Both the position numbers and the translations under genes were made by a program. The notes beneath the pieces are model-generated. The model was not told the DNA's origin, ran no database searches, and worked only from the letters and a program-made list of their open reading frames with translations. From NCBI GenBank assembly GCA_032622095.1, contig CP136061.1, positions 87,784,983 through 87,848,982 on the forward strand: a stretch of 64,000 nt of DNA, given 5' to 3'. This document shows positions 49,738 through 62,951 of the stretch, piece after piece (within the stretch, counting starts at the first letter, position 1; each line of letters begins with the position of its first letter). The DNA is from Siphonodentalium dalli (taxonomy: Eukaryota; Mollusca; Scaphopoda; Gadilida; Siphonodentaliidae).

Positions 49738-52197
49738 GCACCAGGTTTCTTTGATCTTCGTGCTGGTAAAACTCTTCTTGGTGGATATTACTCTGCTAAG
49801 TTGAAACCTCACCAACTAAAGTGGCTTACTTGCGAGATTGAAGCACTCGCCTTTGGTTCCGCTGTTAATCATTGGAGCTCCTGTATCTTGGAATCTGAGA
49901 ACACCACCCAGATTTTGACTGATTCCCGCCCTTGTGTTCAAGCTTTCTCAAAATTGTCTAGAGGTGAATTCTCCACTAGTGCCCGCATTTCTTTCTTCCT
50001 ATCCACCCTAAGTCGGTATAAAGTCATTCTCAAGCATATTTCTGGTTCTAACAATCTCCTGACTGACTTTCTCAGTCGTAATTCTGCCCAGTGTCCATCT
50101 GGTAGTTGTCAACTTTGTCAGTTTGTGTCACAAAACGAAGATTCAACCATCAGATCTATCAGTGTTGAAGATATTCTTTCCAGATCAGCCCCCATGCCGT
50201 TTCTCAATGCTACTTCTTGGCAAGCTGCCCAACAAACTTGTCCTACCTTGCGTCGAGTTTATTCGCACCTCTCTCAGGGCACTCGACCTCCCAAAAAGGC
50301 TAGAGGTGTTCGTGATGCCAAGAAATACATGAAAGTTTGCACCATTAGTGGTGGCCTGCTGATAGTCAAGAATACTACACCATTTCAACATGCTTTCAAC
50401 ACTATAGTTGTCCCAAACCATATTCTATCTGGCCTGCTGACAGCTTTACATATCCGCCTACAACACCCAACTGCCTGTCAGCTCAAGAAATTATTTCAGA
50501 GATATTTTTTTGCACTTAGTATTGACCAAGTTATTGATTCTGTCACTAAGTCCTGTGCTCAGTGTACTGCCATCAGTAAACTTCCTCCCACCCTTCCAGT
50601 GTTCACATCATCACCTCCATGCTCTGGTCCTGGATTGGAGTTCGCCTGCGACATAATGTGTCGAGCAAGACAGAAGATACTTGTCGTCCGGGATACTTTC
50701 TCTTCCTTTACATTTGCTCGCCTAATTGCTGACGAGCGGTCTTCGACCTTGCGTGATGGTATTTTCGAAGTCATTGCTGATCTTAAATCACCTCAGGGTT
50801 GTTCTATTCGCACAGACGGTGCTCCTGCTTTCCAAAGTCTTTGCAATTATCCTACCATGGAGGCTCGTAGCATTCGTATTGAGATTGGCCGTCTCAAGAA
50901 TTGTAACAAGAAGCCTGTCGCAGAGAAGGCCATCCAAGAGCTCCAGTGTGAGTTGAAGCGACTCTCTCCGACAGGAGACCCAGTGTCAACCACTCATCTT
51001 GCTGAAGCTGTCAGTATCCTTAACTCACGTATACGTAATCGTGGGCTCAGTGCTAAGGAGATTCTTTATCAGAGGGATGGCATCTCTGGCCAACAGTTGA
51101 ACTTCTCTGACAAGGACATGGCTTCCAAACAGTTTGATCTCCGCACCAGAAACCACGAATCCAGCGCCCGCTCTAAAGTACCCCATGGATGTTTCCTTCA
51201 TCAGAAGTTCTCACCTGGTGATCTTGTCTTCCTCAAGTCTGAAGGCGATAAACATCATGCTCGCCCCCAATACATTGTCACCTCATCTGATGAGAGCTAT
51301 GTACACATTCAGAAATTTGCTGGCCAACAGTTCAGATCCAAGACATATCCCGTCAAGCCTTCTGAAATTATCCGCTCCCCTAACATGGTGTCATCCACAT
51401 CAGATTACGGCAAGGAAACTGATCCCTTTGCATCAAACACCTCAGACGCAGAATCAGAATCAGAACAAACACCATCTGACACACATGACTCAGGCCAATT
51501 ACCCAATGATTCACACAGCTTGCTCAATCCACAAGATTCAGATTCAGATGATGAATCTCACACACAGCAGACCCTTCCTACACCAAACATGGAATCACTG
51601 AACTAAATGGTTTCCCATAGGCGACAGTGTTAACGTTTCCGCCAAATTCACCGAATTGAAGCCTGCAGGCCATACCAGTGATGTTTACCCAGCTAGATTG
51701 ACACCAGTTGATCACGAAAATGCAAGAAAAATCATAGGTCATGTGTTTACTTTTAAAAATAAATTCCCAAGTGTACGACGGGGTTATCCCACAGCCAAAT
51801 TTGATCTGGAAAAATCCAGAACTACAGCAGCTAGTTAAATAAATTTCCCGCTCACAAAAATCCATTCCCCCATTCATTCACCAGTTTAAATTATTTAGAT
51901 ATTATGTACAAATCAAATAAACGCGATGTCATCCTTTAACAACGTGTCGCATGTATAAGGTGAAGGTCATTCTTCAGTTACCTTCACCTTTAGGGTTCCA
52001 CGGTGTACTCGCTCCCCGACTCTAGAACACATTTAGCTCCCTGATTCCACATGCAACCCTCTCATGATTGCGATTTCTCAAATCAGGCCAACCCCGGTGG
52101 TAGCCCGTGTTCAACGCCCACCAGGCGTTCTGAACGACCTTCTAGAAAACCTAATTGGCTATTATCCGGTGTTTGGGATACCTCCGAGGATGTGTAA
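49738..52197 (+). pseudogene. Ty3/gypsy pol 3' fragment, unit 12, carrying a transposon insert
   Basis: Open from the junction to the M insertion at 51591-52048. Confidence 0.88.
51591..52048 (-). mobile_element. M element at site A, unit 12
   Basis: 458 bp, ACAT on both sides (51587-51590, 52049-52052). Confidence 0.9.
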
Positions 52198-52342
52198 AGT
52201 AAATCTAACTCAGCAATTTTCCCTTCATTCCAATTCTGCTCTGCATTTTATCTCAAATTCCATGGAATTTTGTATTTTTGCTTTATTACCTTTAACATTC
52301 TTTTTACCGGTATGTTCTTTATTTCACAAGGAGAGAAGAGAC

Positions 52343-52506
52343 TGCGCCACTCTCTTGAGTTCGTTAATTATCATGTACGAGTAGAGTTATCTTGCCTCTT
52401 CCATGCGTTTGTCTTTTGCATTAAATGTTCGTACTAAAAACGTGTTCTCGAATATTTACTAAAATAGTTCGATAAGAGAGCTACAGTTCCTCTACGTGAC
52501 GCCACA
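52343..52506 (+). mobile_element. Candidate 3' LTR, uninterrupted, unit 12
   Basis: 164 bp after the purine tract. Confidence 0.4.
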
Positions 52507-54147
52507 AGTTTGACCGAATGTACTAAACTATTGTTTTGTTAAACTAATTAGCAGTTTTGTATTGGTCACGGGGAGGGACAGTGACACACCGGGCCGACCA
52601 TGGTGTTCGAAAATTTTGAAATCTGAACAAGAAAATCGCAAAATCCTAGCATCTAGACTAGCCCCTAGTCTTCTTAGAGTTGGAAATTTCAAACCTGACA
52701 CCCCCCCACTTAGGTTGGAAAATTTCCAAATGATGACAATTCCAATGACAATGTTGACCAAATGTATGACAATATTGTTTTCTTAAATTTAGTAGCAGTT
52801 TTGACTAGCCACGGGGGAGGACCAGGACACAAGCTTAAATGTTGGAAATTTCCAACCTGTCACCCCCCTAAGGTTGGAAAATTTCCAACTGATGACCATT
52901 CCATCTAATGTTTTGGAAGGTATGAAATTTCCAACTGTTGAAAATGTTGCCAAAGTTGGGGGGGGGGGGTGAGACACCCCCACACCCCCTCTAGCCACAC
53001 CCCCCATCTAGCCACATCCCTGTTTGTAACATCACATACATGTATTATTTTGGACAATCCGTGCATGGTGGCATATATCTGGCAATTGTTGGGTGGTTTG
53101 GAACACACATTGGTGGGTTTGGACACGATTTAGATAGTTATGGGACTCTAGTTGAGTTGGTTGGGATACTTATTAGGTGGTTTGGGACACAAGCTGGCTG
53201 ATTTGGAACGCTAGTTATATATGGACAGTGACACTCGTCGGTTGGTTTTAGCATAATATTATATGATGGTGGTTTGAGACGCCCGTTGCCTGGTTTTAAG
53301 CTTTATCACTCGTTAATTGGTTTTGGACATTCATTTAATGTATTTGTAAGTCTAATTGATTTTGACAGTCATCTAGTGACATATAGGACTATAGGCTATA
53401 AATTATAATCGATATGAGAAGATTTAGATAGAAATAAATGAGAATACTTAAATTTTTAACTTTCGACAGACATTTTTGGATACCGAAGAGAAAATCCTCG
53501 GTATATAGCTCACTATTATCGAATTATTATTGGACATCATTTACGGTGGGGCAAATAGCTATTCACGCGAATAAATTTCGTCTAAATGGAAACAATTTGG
53601 TGAACTTTAGCGAAATTTGCGCCATTTTGTCCGACATTTTGGATTTTGACAATCGAATGGTACACGAGATGACATAATTATGTCAGTCATGACAATACTA
53701 TTAATTTGTTTTTGTTGCATGTTTCTGCCATATCTAAAACTTAAATATAAATGTCATTTAAGTGAATATTCCATTAGGAACGGAAATTTTGACAATAAAG
53801 CCAAAAATATGACCCTATTTCAAATGGCTCTATAAATTTTTCCACAAAGCGGATGTTATGGGATTTTGGATATTTTCCCCCCAGATTCTGCCCGACACAA
53901 TGATAGCAAAAACAGATTATTACCAATTTGTTCTATAGGTTCAATGATTCAACGACCAGACTATTAACTATTAGTCCAGGAGATATTGGTCAACCTCTGC
54001 ACCCCCCCCCCCAGGACTTAACTTCACCCCACTAATTTTCTTCCTTAAGGTCTCCTCTAATTTTTTTCACTTGTTAACAAGAAAAAAAAGTGGCCGCAGA
54101 GACTCCAGACAAGATGGCGTCCATCATGGCGGCCATTTTTTTTAAAT
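52507..54147. other. Non-coding tail of unit 12 plus leader of unit 13
   Basis: Same layout as 3154-4793. No gene seen. Confidence 0.7.
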
Positions 54148-56144
54148 GCACCAGGTTTCTTTGATCTTCGTGCTGGTAAAACTCTTCTTGGTGGATATTA
54201 CTCTGCTAAGTTGAAACCTCACCAACTAAAGTGGCTTACTTGCGAGATTGAAGCACTCGCCTTTGGTTCCGCTGTTAATCATTGGAGCTCCTGTATCTTG
54301 GAATCTGAGAACACCACCCAGATTTTGACTGATTCCCGCCCTTGTGTTCAAGCTTTCTCAAAATTGTCTAGAGGTGAATTCTCCACTAGTGCCCGCATTT
54401 CTTTCTTCCTATCCACCCTAAGTCGGTATAAAGTCATTCTCAAGCATATTTCTGGTTCTAACAATCTCCTGACTGACTTTCTCAGTCGTAATTCTGCCCA
54501 GTGTCCATCTGGTAGTTGTCAACTTTGTCAGTTTGTGTCACAAAACGAAGATTCAACCATCAGATCTATCAGTGTTGAAGATATTCTTTCCAGATCAGCC
54601 CCCATGCCGTTTCTCAATGCTACTTCTTGGCAAGCTGCCCAACAAACTTGTCCTACCTTGCGTCGAGTTTATTCGCACCTCTCTCAGGGCACTCGACCTC
54701 CCAAAAAGGCTAGAGGTGTTCGTGATGCCAAGAAATACATGAAAGTTTGCACCATTAGTGGTGGCCTGCTGATAGTCAAGAATACTACACCATTTCAACA
54801 TGCTTTCAACACTATAGTTGTCCCAAACCATATTCTATCTGGCCTGCTGACAGCTTTACATATCCGCCTACAACACCCAACTGCCTGTCAGCTCAAGAAA
54901 TTATTTCAGAGATATTTTTTTGCACTTAGTATTGACCAAGTTATTGATTCTGTCACTAAGTCCTGTGCTCAGTGTACTGCCATCAGTAAACTTCCTCCCA
55001 CCCTTCCAGTGTTCACATCATCACCTCCATGCTCTGGTCCTGGATTGGAGTTCGCCTGCGACATAATGTGTCAAGCAAGACAGAAGATACTTGTCGTCGG
55101 GATACTTTCTCTTCCTTTACATTTGCTCGCCTAATTGCTGACGAGCGGTCTTCGACCTTGCGTGATGGTATTTTCGAAGTCATTGCTGATCTTAAATCAC
55201 CTCAGGGTTGTTCTATTCGCACAGACGGTGCTCCTGCTTTCCAAAGTCTTTGCAATTATCCTACCATGGAGGTTCGTAGCATTCGTATTGAGATTGGCCG
55301 TCTCAAGAATTGTAACAAGAAGCCTGTCGCAGAGAAGGCCATCCAAGAGCTCCAGTGTGAGTTGAAGCTACTCTCTCCGACAGGAGACCCAGTGTCAACC
55401 ACTCATCTTGCTGAAGCTGTCAGTATCCTTAACTCACGTATACGTAATCGTGGGCTCAGTGCTAAGGAGATTCTTTATCAGAGGGATGGCATCTCTGGCC
55501 AACAGTTGAACTTCTCTGACAAGGACATGGCTTCCAAACAGTTTGATCTCCGCACCAGAAACCACGAATCCAGCGCCCGCTCTAAAATACCCCATGGATG
55601 TTTCCTTCATCAGAAGTTCTCACCTGGTGATCTTGTCTTCCTCAAGTCTGAAGGCGATAAACATCATGCTCGCCCCCAATACATTGTCACCTCATCTGAT
55701 GAGAGCTATGTACACATTCAGAAATTTGCTGGCCAACAGTTCAGATCCAAGACATATCCCGTCAAGCCTTCTGAAATTATCCGCTCCCCTAACATGGTGT
55801 CATCCACATCAGATTACGGCAAGGAAACTGATCCCTTTGCATCAAACACCTCAGACGCAGAATCAGAATCAGAACAAACACCATCTGACACACATGACTC
55901 AGGCCAATTACCCAATGATTCACACAGCTTGCTCAATCCACAAGATTCAGATTCAGATGATGAATCTCACACACAGCAGACCCTTCCTACACCAAACATG
56001 CAACCCTCTCATGATTGCGATTTCTCAAATCAGGCCAACCCCGGTGGTAGCCCGTGTTCAAAGCCCACCAGGCGTTCTGAACGACCTTCTAGAAAACCTA
56101 ATTGGCTCTTATCCGGTGTTTGGGATACCTCCGAGGATGTGTAA
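54148..56144 (+). pseudogene. Ty3/gypsy pol 3' fragment, unit 13
   Basis: Uninterrupted by transposons and reaching its native C-terminus; broken about once. Confidence 0.87.
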
Positions 56145-56288
56145 AGTAAATCTAACTCAGCAATTTTCCCTTCATTCCAATTCTGCTCTGCATTTTATCT
56201 CAAATTCCATGGAATTTTGTATTTTTGCTTTATTACCTTAACATTCTTTTTACCGGTATGTTCTTTATTTTACAAGGAGAGAAGAGAC

Positions 56289-56907
56289 TGCGCAACTCTC
56301 TTGAGTTCGTTAAGGTTACAGTGAAGTAATTCGATTGGTAGCGCCCTCCGACGGATTTTGGACCAAGATGCAGGAGAGAATTAAAAAAATTCTGGGCTCT
56401 GGTTGGTTAATAGTAGTTTCGATATTTAAACATATAAAATACATGCAATCACTCCTCTTGAAATTTCAGACTCCAAACAAAACATTGGCACATTGTAAAG
56501 CACGTGGTTCCTAGATTTTATTTTTTTGGTGTGAGGTAAAAAATGTCAATATTTTTTTCATGCAATTCTGACTCTCGATTATAAATCCCAAATTTAAAGG
56601 TACATTCCATGCTCGACGATATGATTTTTTTCATGCAGAAACTTTGCGCAGATGCCAATTCCGGTGACCGTGTACTCATTTATCACAATTTTTGGATAGT
56701 CAGGGCTGCAGGCCATTATATGTTAACACTGAGGCCTATGGGAAATAATTACTTCACTGTAACCTAAATTATCATGTACGAGTAGAGTTATCTTTCCTCT
56801 TCCATGCGTTTGTCTTTTGCATTAAATGTTCGTACTAAAAACGTGTTCTCGAATATTTACTAAAATAGTTCGATAAGAGAGCTACAGTTCCTCTACGTGA
56901 CGCCACA
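56289..56907 (+). mobile_element. Candidate 3' LTR split by element N, unit 13
   Basis: 164-bp block enlarged to 619 bp by N and its duplicated target bases. Confidence 0.4.
56314..56764 (+). mobile_element. Element N, a second non-autonomous DNA transposon, private to unit 13
   Basis: 451 bp with perfect 18-bp terminal inverted repeats, GGTTACAGTGAAGTAATT at 56314-56331 and its complement at 56747-56764. Left flank is TTAA (56310-56313), right flank TAAA (56765-56768); against the uninterrupted sequence GTTCGTTAATTATC this fits a 4-bp duplication with one changed base. No coding capacity. Its right end resembles M: read inward, both have GG..(3 variable)CA.TGAA, then TTTCCCATAGGC, two differing bases, CAGTGTTAAC, then GCCTGCAG. 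N and M are therefore diverged members of one transposon group. Confidence 0.88.
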
Positions 56908-58544
56908 AGTTTGACCGAATGTACTAAACTATTGTTTTGTTAAACTAATTAGCAGTTTTGTATTGGTCACGGGGAGGGACAGTGACACACCGGGCCGACC
57001 ATGGTGTTCGAAAATTTTGAAATCTGAACAAGAAAATCGCAAAATCCTAGCATCTAGACTAGCCCCTAGTCTTCTTAGAGTTGGAAATTTCAAACCTGAC
57101 ACCCCCCACTTAGGTTGGAAAATTTCCAAATGATGACAATTCCAATGACAATGTTGACCAAATGTATGACAATATTGTTTTCTTAAATTTAGTAGCAGTT
57201 TTGACTAGCCACGGGGGAGGACCAGGACACAAGCTTAAATGTTGGAAATTTCCAACCTGTCACCCCCCTAAGGTTGGAAAATTTCCAACTGATGACCATT
57301 CCAACTAATGTTTTGGAAGGTATGAAATTTCCAACTGTTGAAAATGTTGCCAAAGTTGGGGGGGGGGGTGAGACACCCCCACACCCCCTCTAGCCACACC
57401 CCCCTCTAGCCACATCCCTGTTTGTAACATCACATACATGTATTATTTTGGACAATCCGTGCATGGTGGCATATATCTGGCAATTGTTGGGTGGTTTGGA
57501 ACACACATTGGTGGGTTTGGACACGATTTATATAGTTATGGGACTCTAGTTGAGTTGGTTGGGATACTTATTAGGTGGTTTGGGACACAAGCTGGCTGAT
57601 TTGGAACGCTAGTTATATATGGACAGTGACACTCGTCGGTTGGTTTTAGCATAATATTATATGATGGTGGTTTGAGACGCCCGTTGCCTGGTTTTAAGCT
57701 TTATCACTCGTTAATTGGTTTTGGACATTCATTTAATGTATTTGTAAGTCTAATTGATTTTGACAGTCATCTAGTGACATATAGGACTATAGGCTATAAA
57801 TTATAATCGATATGAGAAGATTTAGATAGAAATAAATGAGAATACTTAAATTTTTAACTTTCGACAGACATTTTTGGATACCGAAGAGAAAATCCTCGGT
57901 ATATAGCTCACTATTATCGAATTATTATTGGACATCATTTACGGTGGGGCAAATAGCTATTCACGCGAATAAATTTCGTCTAAATGGAAACAATTTGGTG
58001 AACTTTAGCGAAATTTGCGCCATTTTGTCCGACATTTTGGATTTTGACAATCGAATGGTACACGAGATGACATAATTATGTCAGTCATGACAATACTATT
58101 AATTTGTTTTTGTTGCATGTTTCTGCCATATCTAAAACTTAAATATAAATGTCATTTAAGTGAATATTCCATTAGGAACGGAAATTTTGACAATAAAGCC
58201 AAAAATATGACCCTATTTCAAATGGCTCTATAAATTTTTCCACAAAGCGGATGTTATGGGATTTTGGATATTTTCCCCCCAGATTCTGCCCGACACAATG
58301 ATAGCAAAAACAGATTATTACCAATTTGTTCTATACGTTCAATGATTCAACGACCAGACTATTAACTATTAGTCCAGGAGATATTGGTCAACCTCTGCAC
58401 CCCCCCCCCAGGACTTAACTTCACCCCACTAATTTTCTTCCTTAAGGTCTCCTCTAATTTTTTTCACTTGTTAACAAGAAAAAAAAGTGGCCGCAGAGAC
58501 TCCAGACAAGATGGCGTCCATCATGGCGGCCATTTTTTTTAAAT
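56908..58544. other. Non-coding tail of unit 13 plus leader of unit 14
   Basis: Same layout as 3154-4793; the minisatellite has GATTTATATAG instead of GATTTAGATAG, shared only with unit 14. The unit 14 leader has ATACGTTC instead of ATAGGTTC, shared only with unit 15. No gene seen. Confidence 0.7.
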
Positions 58545-61004
58545 GCACCAGGTTTCTTTGATCTTCGTGCTGGTAAAACTCTTCTTGGTGGATATTACTC
58601 TGCTAAGTTGAAACCTCACCAACTAAAGTGGCTTACTTGCGAGATTGAAGCACTCGCCTTTGGTTCCGCTGTTAATCATTGGAGCTCCTGTATCTTGGAA
58701 TCTGAGAACACCACCCAGATTTTGACTGATTCCCGCCCTTGTGTTCAAGCTTTCTCAAAATTGTCTAGAGGTGAATTCTCCACTAGTGCCCGCATTTCTT
58801 TCTTCCTATCCACCCTAAGTCGGTATAAAGTCATTCTCAAGCATATTTCTGGTTCTAACAATCTCCTGACTGACTTTCTCAGTCGTAATTCTGCCCAGTG
58901 TCCATCTGGTAGTTGTCAACTTTGTCAGTTTGTGTCACAAAACGAAGATTCAACCATCAGATCTATCAGTGTTGAAGATATTCTTTCCAGATCAGCCCCC
59001 ATGCCGTTTCTCAATGCTACTTCTTGGCAAGCTGCCCAACAAACTTGTCCTACCTTGCGTCGAGTTTATTCGCACCTCTCTCAGGGCACTCGACCTCCCA
59101 AAAAGGCTAGAGGTGTTCGTGATGCCAAGAAATACATGAAAGTTTGCACCATTAGTGGTGGCCTGCTGATAGTCAAGAATACTACACCATTTCAACATGC
59201 TTTCAACACTATAGTTGTCCCAAACCATATTCTATCTGGTCTGCTGACAGCTTTACATATCCGCCTACAACACCCAACTGCCTGTCAGCTCAAGAAATTA
59301 TTTCAGAGATATTTTTTTGCACTTAGTATTGACCAAGTTATTGATTCTGTCACTAAGTCCTGTGCTCAGTGTACTGCCATCAGTAAACTTCCTCCCACCC
59401 TTCCAGTGTTCACATCATCACCTCCATGCTCTGGTCCTGGATTGGAGTTCGCCTGCGACATAATGTGTCGAGCAAGACAGAAGATACTTGTCGTCCGGGA
59501 TACTTTCTCTTCCTTTACATTTGCTCGCCTAATTGCTGACGAGCGGTCTTCGACCTTGCGTGATGGTATTTTCGAAGTCATTGCTGATCTTAAATCACCT
59601 CAGGGTTGTTCTATTCGCACAGACGGTGCTCCTGCTTTCCAAAGTCTTTGCAATTATCCTACCATGGAGGCTCGTAGCATTCGTATTGAGATTGGCCGTC
59701 TCAAGAATTGTAACAAGAAGCCTGTCGCAGAGAAGGCCATCCAAGAGCTCCAGTGTGAGTTGAAGCGACTCTCTCCGACAGGAGACCCAGTGTCAACCAC
59801 TCATCTTGCTGAAGCTGTCAGTATCCTTAACTCACGTATACGTAATCGTGGGCTCAGTGCTAAGGAGATTCTTTATCAGAGGGATGGCATCTCTGGCCAA
59901 CAGTTGAACTTCTCTGACAAGGACATGGCTTCCAAACAGTTTGATCTCCGCACCAGAAACCACGAATCCAGCGCCCGCTCTAAAGTACCCCATGGATGTT
60001 TCCTTCATCAGAAGTTCTCACCTGGTGATCTTGTCTTCCTCAAGTCTGAAGGCGATAAACATCATGCTCGCCCCCAATACATTGTCACCTCATCTGATGA
60101 GAGCTATGTACACATTCAGAAATTTGCTGGCCAACAGTTCAGATCCAAGACATATCCCGTCAAGCCTTCTGAAATTATCCGCTCCCCTAACATGGTGTCA
60201 TCCACATCAGATTACGGCAAGGAAACTGATCCCTTTGCATCAAACACCTCAGACGCAGAATCAGAATCAGAACAAACACCATCTGACACACATGACTCAG
60301 GCCAATTACCCAATGATTCACACAGCTTGCTCAATCCACAAGATTCAGATTCAGATGATGAATCTCACACACAGCAGACCCTTCCTACACCAAACATGGA
60401 ATCACTGAACTAAATGGTTTCCCATAGGCGACAGTGTTAACGTTTCCGCCAAATTCACCGAATTGAAGCCTGCAGGCCATACCAGTGATGTTTACCCAGC
60501 TAGATTGACACCAGTTGATCACGAAAATGCAAGAAAAATCATAGGTCATGTGTTTACTTTTAAAAATAAATTCCCAAGTGTACGACGGGGTTATCCCACA
60601 GCCAAATTTGATCTGGAAAAATCCAGAACTACAGCAGCTAGTTAAATAAATTTCCCGCTCACAAAAATCCATTCCCCCATTCATTCACCAGTTTAAATTA
60701 TTTAGATATTATGTACAAATCAAATAAACGCGATGTCATCCTTTAACAACGTGTCGCATGTATAAGGTGAAGGTCATTCTTCAGTTACCTTCACCTTTAG
60801 GGTTCCACGGTGTACTCGCTCCCCGACTCTAGAACACATTTAGCTCCCTGATTCCACATGCAACCCTCTCATGATTGCGATTTCTCAAATCAGGCCAACC
60901 CCGGTGGTAGCCCGTGTTCAACGCCCACCAGGCGTTCTGAACGACCTTCTAGAAAACCTAATTGGCTCTTATCCGGTGTTTGGGATACCTCCGAGGATGT
61001 GTAA
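58545..61004 (+). pseudogene. Ty3/gypsy pol 3' fragment, unit 14, carrying a transposon insert
   Basis: Open from the junction to the M insertion at 60398-60855. Confidence 0.88.
60398..60855 (-). mobile_element. M element at site A, unit 14
   Basis: 458 bp, ACAT on both sides (60394-60397, 60856-60859). Confidence 0.9.
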
Positions 61005-61148
61005 AGTAAATCTAACTCAGCAATTTTCCCTTCATTCCAATTCTGCTCTGCATTTTATCTCAAATTCCATGGAATTTTGTATTTTTGCTTTATTACCTTA
61101 ACATTCTTTTTACCGGTATGTTCTTTATTTCACAAGGAGAGAAGAGAC

Positions 61149-61312
61149 TGCGCCACTCTCTTGAGTTCGTTAATTATCATGTACGAGTAGAGTTATCTTG
61201 CCTCTTCCATGCGTTTGTCTTTTGCATTAAATGTTCGTACTAAAAACGTGTTCTCGAATATTTACTAAAATAGTTCGATAAGAGAGCTACAGTTCCTCTA
61301 CGTGACGCCACA
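61149..61312 (+). mobile_element. Candidate 3' LTR, uninterrupted, unit 14
   Basis: 164 bp after the purine tract. Confidence 0.4.
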
Positions 61313-62951
61313 AGTTTGACCGAATGTACTAAACTATTGTTTTGTTAAACTAATTAGCAGTTTTGTATTGGTCACGGGGAGGGACAGTGACACACCGGGC
61401 CGACCATGGTGTTCGAAAATTTTGAAATCTGAACAAGAAAATCGCAAAATCCTAGCATCTAGACTAGCCCCTAGTCTTCTTAGAGTTGGAAATTTCAAAC
61501 CTGACACCCCCCCACTTAGGTTGGAAAATTTCCAAATGATGACAATTCCAATGACAATGTTGACCAAATGTATGACAATATTGTTTTCTTAAATTTAGTA
61601 GCAGTTTTGACTAGCCACGGGGGAGGACCAGGACACAAGCTTAAATGTTGGAAATTTCCAACCTGTCACCCCCCTAAGGTTGGAAAATTTCCAACTGATG
61701 ACCATTCCAACTAATGTTTTGGAAGGTATGAAATTTCCAACTGTTGAAAATGTTGCCAAAGTTGGGGGGGGGGGGGTGAGACACCCCCACACCCCCTCTA
61801 GCCACACCCCCCTCTAGCCACATCCCTGTTTGTAACATCACATACATGTATTATTTTGGACAATCCGTGCATGGTGGCATATATCTGGCAATTGTTGGGT
61901 GGTTTGGAACACACATTGGTGGGTTTGGACACGATTTATATAGTTATGGGACTCTAGTTGAGTTGGTTGGGATACTTATTAGGTGGTTTGGGACACAAGC
62001 TGGCTGATTTGGAACGCTAGTTATATATGGACAGTGACACTCGTCGGTTGGTTTTAGCATAATATTATATGATGGTGGTTTGAGACGCCCGTTGCCTGGT
62101 TTTAAGCTTTATCACTCGTTAATTGGTTTTGGACATTCATTTAATGTATTTGTAAGTCTAATTGATTTTGACAGTCATCTAGTGACATATAGGACTATAG
62201 GCTATAAATTATAATCGATATGAGAAGATTTAGATAGAAATAAATGAGAATACTTAAATTTTTAACTTTCGACAGACATTTTTGGATACCGAAGAGAAAA
62301 TCCTCGGTATATAGCTCACTATTATCGAATTATTATTGGACATCATTTACGGTGGGGCAAATAGCTATTCACGCGAATAAATTTCGTCTAAATGGAAACA
62401 ATTTGGTGAACTTTAGCGAAATTTGCGCCATTTTGTCCGACATTTTGGATTTTGACAATCGAATGGTACACGAGATGACATAATTATGTCAGTCATGACA
62501 ATACTATTAATTTGTTTTTGTTGCATGTTTCTGCCATATCTAAAACTTAAATATAAATGTCATTTAAGTGAATATTCCATTAGGAACGGAAATTTTGACA
62601 ATAAAGCCAAAAATATGACCCTATTTCAAATGGCTCTATAAATTTTTCCACAAAGCGGATGTTATGGGATTTTGGATATTTTCCCCCCAGATTCTGCCCG
62701 ACACAATGATAGCAAAAACAGATTATTACCAATTTGTTCTATACGTTCAATGATTCAACGACCAGACTATTAACTATTAGTCCAGGAGATATTGGTCAAC
62801 CTCTGCACCCCCCCCCAGGACTTAACTTCACCCCACTAATTTTCTTCCTTAAGGTCTCCTCTAATTTTTTTCACTTGTTAACAAGAAAAAAAAGTGGCCG
62901 CAGAGACTCCAGACAAGATGGCGTCCATCATGGCGGCCATTTTTTTTAAAT
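61313..62951. other. Non-coding tail of unit 14 plus leader of unit 15
   Basis: Same layout as 3154-4793; G run of 13. No gene seen. Confidence 0.7.

Larger units (their letters stand above)
49350..53759 (+). repeat. Array unit 12 (type A), 4410 bp
   Basis: Pol fragment 49738-52197 with reverse M, LTR-like block 52343-52506 with site B empty, tail 52507-53759. Confidence 0.95.
53760..58157 (+). repeat. Array unit 13 (type N), 4398 bp
   Basis: The only unit with both M sites empty, so it shows the pre-insertion sequence at A (AACATGCAACCC near 56000) and B (CTCTTGAGTTCG near 56306). It carries element N instead. Pol fragment 54148-56144, LTR-like block 56289-56907, tail 56908-58157. The spelling around the purine tract is the T/A type of the B units, while the tail has TTCCAA present. 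Confidence 0.95.
58158..62565 (+). repeat. Array unit 14 (type A), 4408 bp
   Basis: Pol fragment 58545-61004 with reverse M, LTR-like block 61149-61312 with site B empty, tail 61313-62565. Close to units 10 and 12 in the pol part. Confidence 0.95.

Noticed and set aside
56314-56764. Element N as a piggyBac MITE because of the TTAA on its left side.
   Set aside because: The right flank is TAAA, and the related M element uses ACAT and TTGA, so TTAA is probably one of many 4-bp targets.
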